DNA of 6,100 nucleotides, taken from Clostridia bacterium (lineage in GTDB: Bacteria > Bacillota > Clostridia > Saccharofermentanales > UBA5734). The stretch covers positions 1 to 6,100 of the forward strand of contig JAGPFK010000104.1 in the NCBI GenBank assembly GCA_018056585.1. The letters run 5' to 3'. Below are positions 6,005-6,100 of the stretch, piece after piece (position 1 is the stretch's first letter; each line of letters begins with the position of its first letter). The notes under the pieces were generated by a model that was not told the origin of the DNA, did no database searches, and saw only the letters and a list, made by a program, of their open reading frames with translations. The position numbers and the translations under genes are program-made.

Positions 6005-6100
6005 TTTGATTTTTCTTCTTATTATTAGAATTAATTTTATTAAATAAAGGACGAAGTGATAATATAATTTTCATTGCTTCCGGAATAATCAAGTTAGTTT

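Noticed and set aside
6001..6100. Possible start of another gene in the AT-rich right edge, for example at the AAAGGA near 6045.
   Set aside because: The frame opening at the nearby GTG (6056) stops after a few codons, and no longer frame is visible on either strand.

Overview
The window looks like chromosomal DNA of a low-to-moderate GC member of the Bacillota, probably a Bacillales relative. The evidence is the strong purine-rich ribosome binding sites (AAGGAGG, AAAGGGGG, GAGGTG), GTG and TTG starts placed behind good sites, a near-consensus SigA-type promoter with an extended -10, and the protein families present. This placement is an inference; there is no rRNA or other marker gene.

Layout from left to right. 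(1) The 3' part of a D-lyxose/D-mannose-type cupin sugar isomerase gene enters from the left edge and ends at 412. (2) A rubrerythrin/ferritin-like di-iron protein follows at 469-954. (3) Immediately after it is a small gene that appears broken by a frameshift (955-1223). It has a good ribosome binding site, an ATG touching the previous stop, and a second reading frame encoding a hydrophobic, protein-like stretch. (4) A promoter at 1311-1339 starts a leader of about 150 nt with an 8-bp long-range inverted repeat. (5) This drives a probable two-gene carbohydrate unit: an alpha/beta-hydrolase esterase (1510-2403, GTG start) and a trehalase/GH63/MGH1-like (alpha/alpha)6 glycosidase (2459-3718, probably TTG start). 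(6) A modest intrinsic terminator or attenuator (3773-3802) follows. (7) Next is a stand-alone protein resembling the activation domain of B12-dependent methionine synthase (3846-4646), with a C-x2-C-x4-C motif. (8) Convergent to it is a MATE-family efflux transporter (4515-5918, minus strand), whose 3' end overlaps the previous gene by 132 bp. The last 180 bases are AT-rich and hold the likely MATE promoter.

How the parts may work together: the esterase and glycosidase both lack signal peptides and lie 55 bases apart, which suggests that an imported acylated sugar or glycoside is deacylated and hydrolysed in the cytoplasm. The sugar isomerase at the left edge could feed released mannose- or lyxose-type sugars into metabolism, but it is separated by the ferritin-like gene and the decayed gene, so this link is weak. 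The orphan B12-type protein has no visible methyltransferase partner in the window. I see no tRNA, rRNA, CRISPR array, insertion sequence or phage gene. The least ordinary items are the orphan activation-domain protein with its antisense tail, the esterase/glycosidase pair and its structured leader, and the frameshifted small gene.
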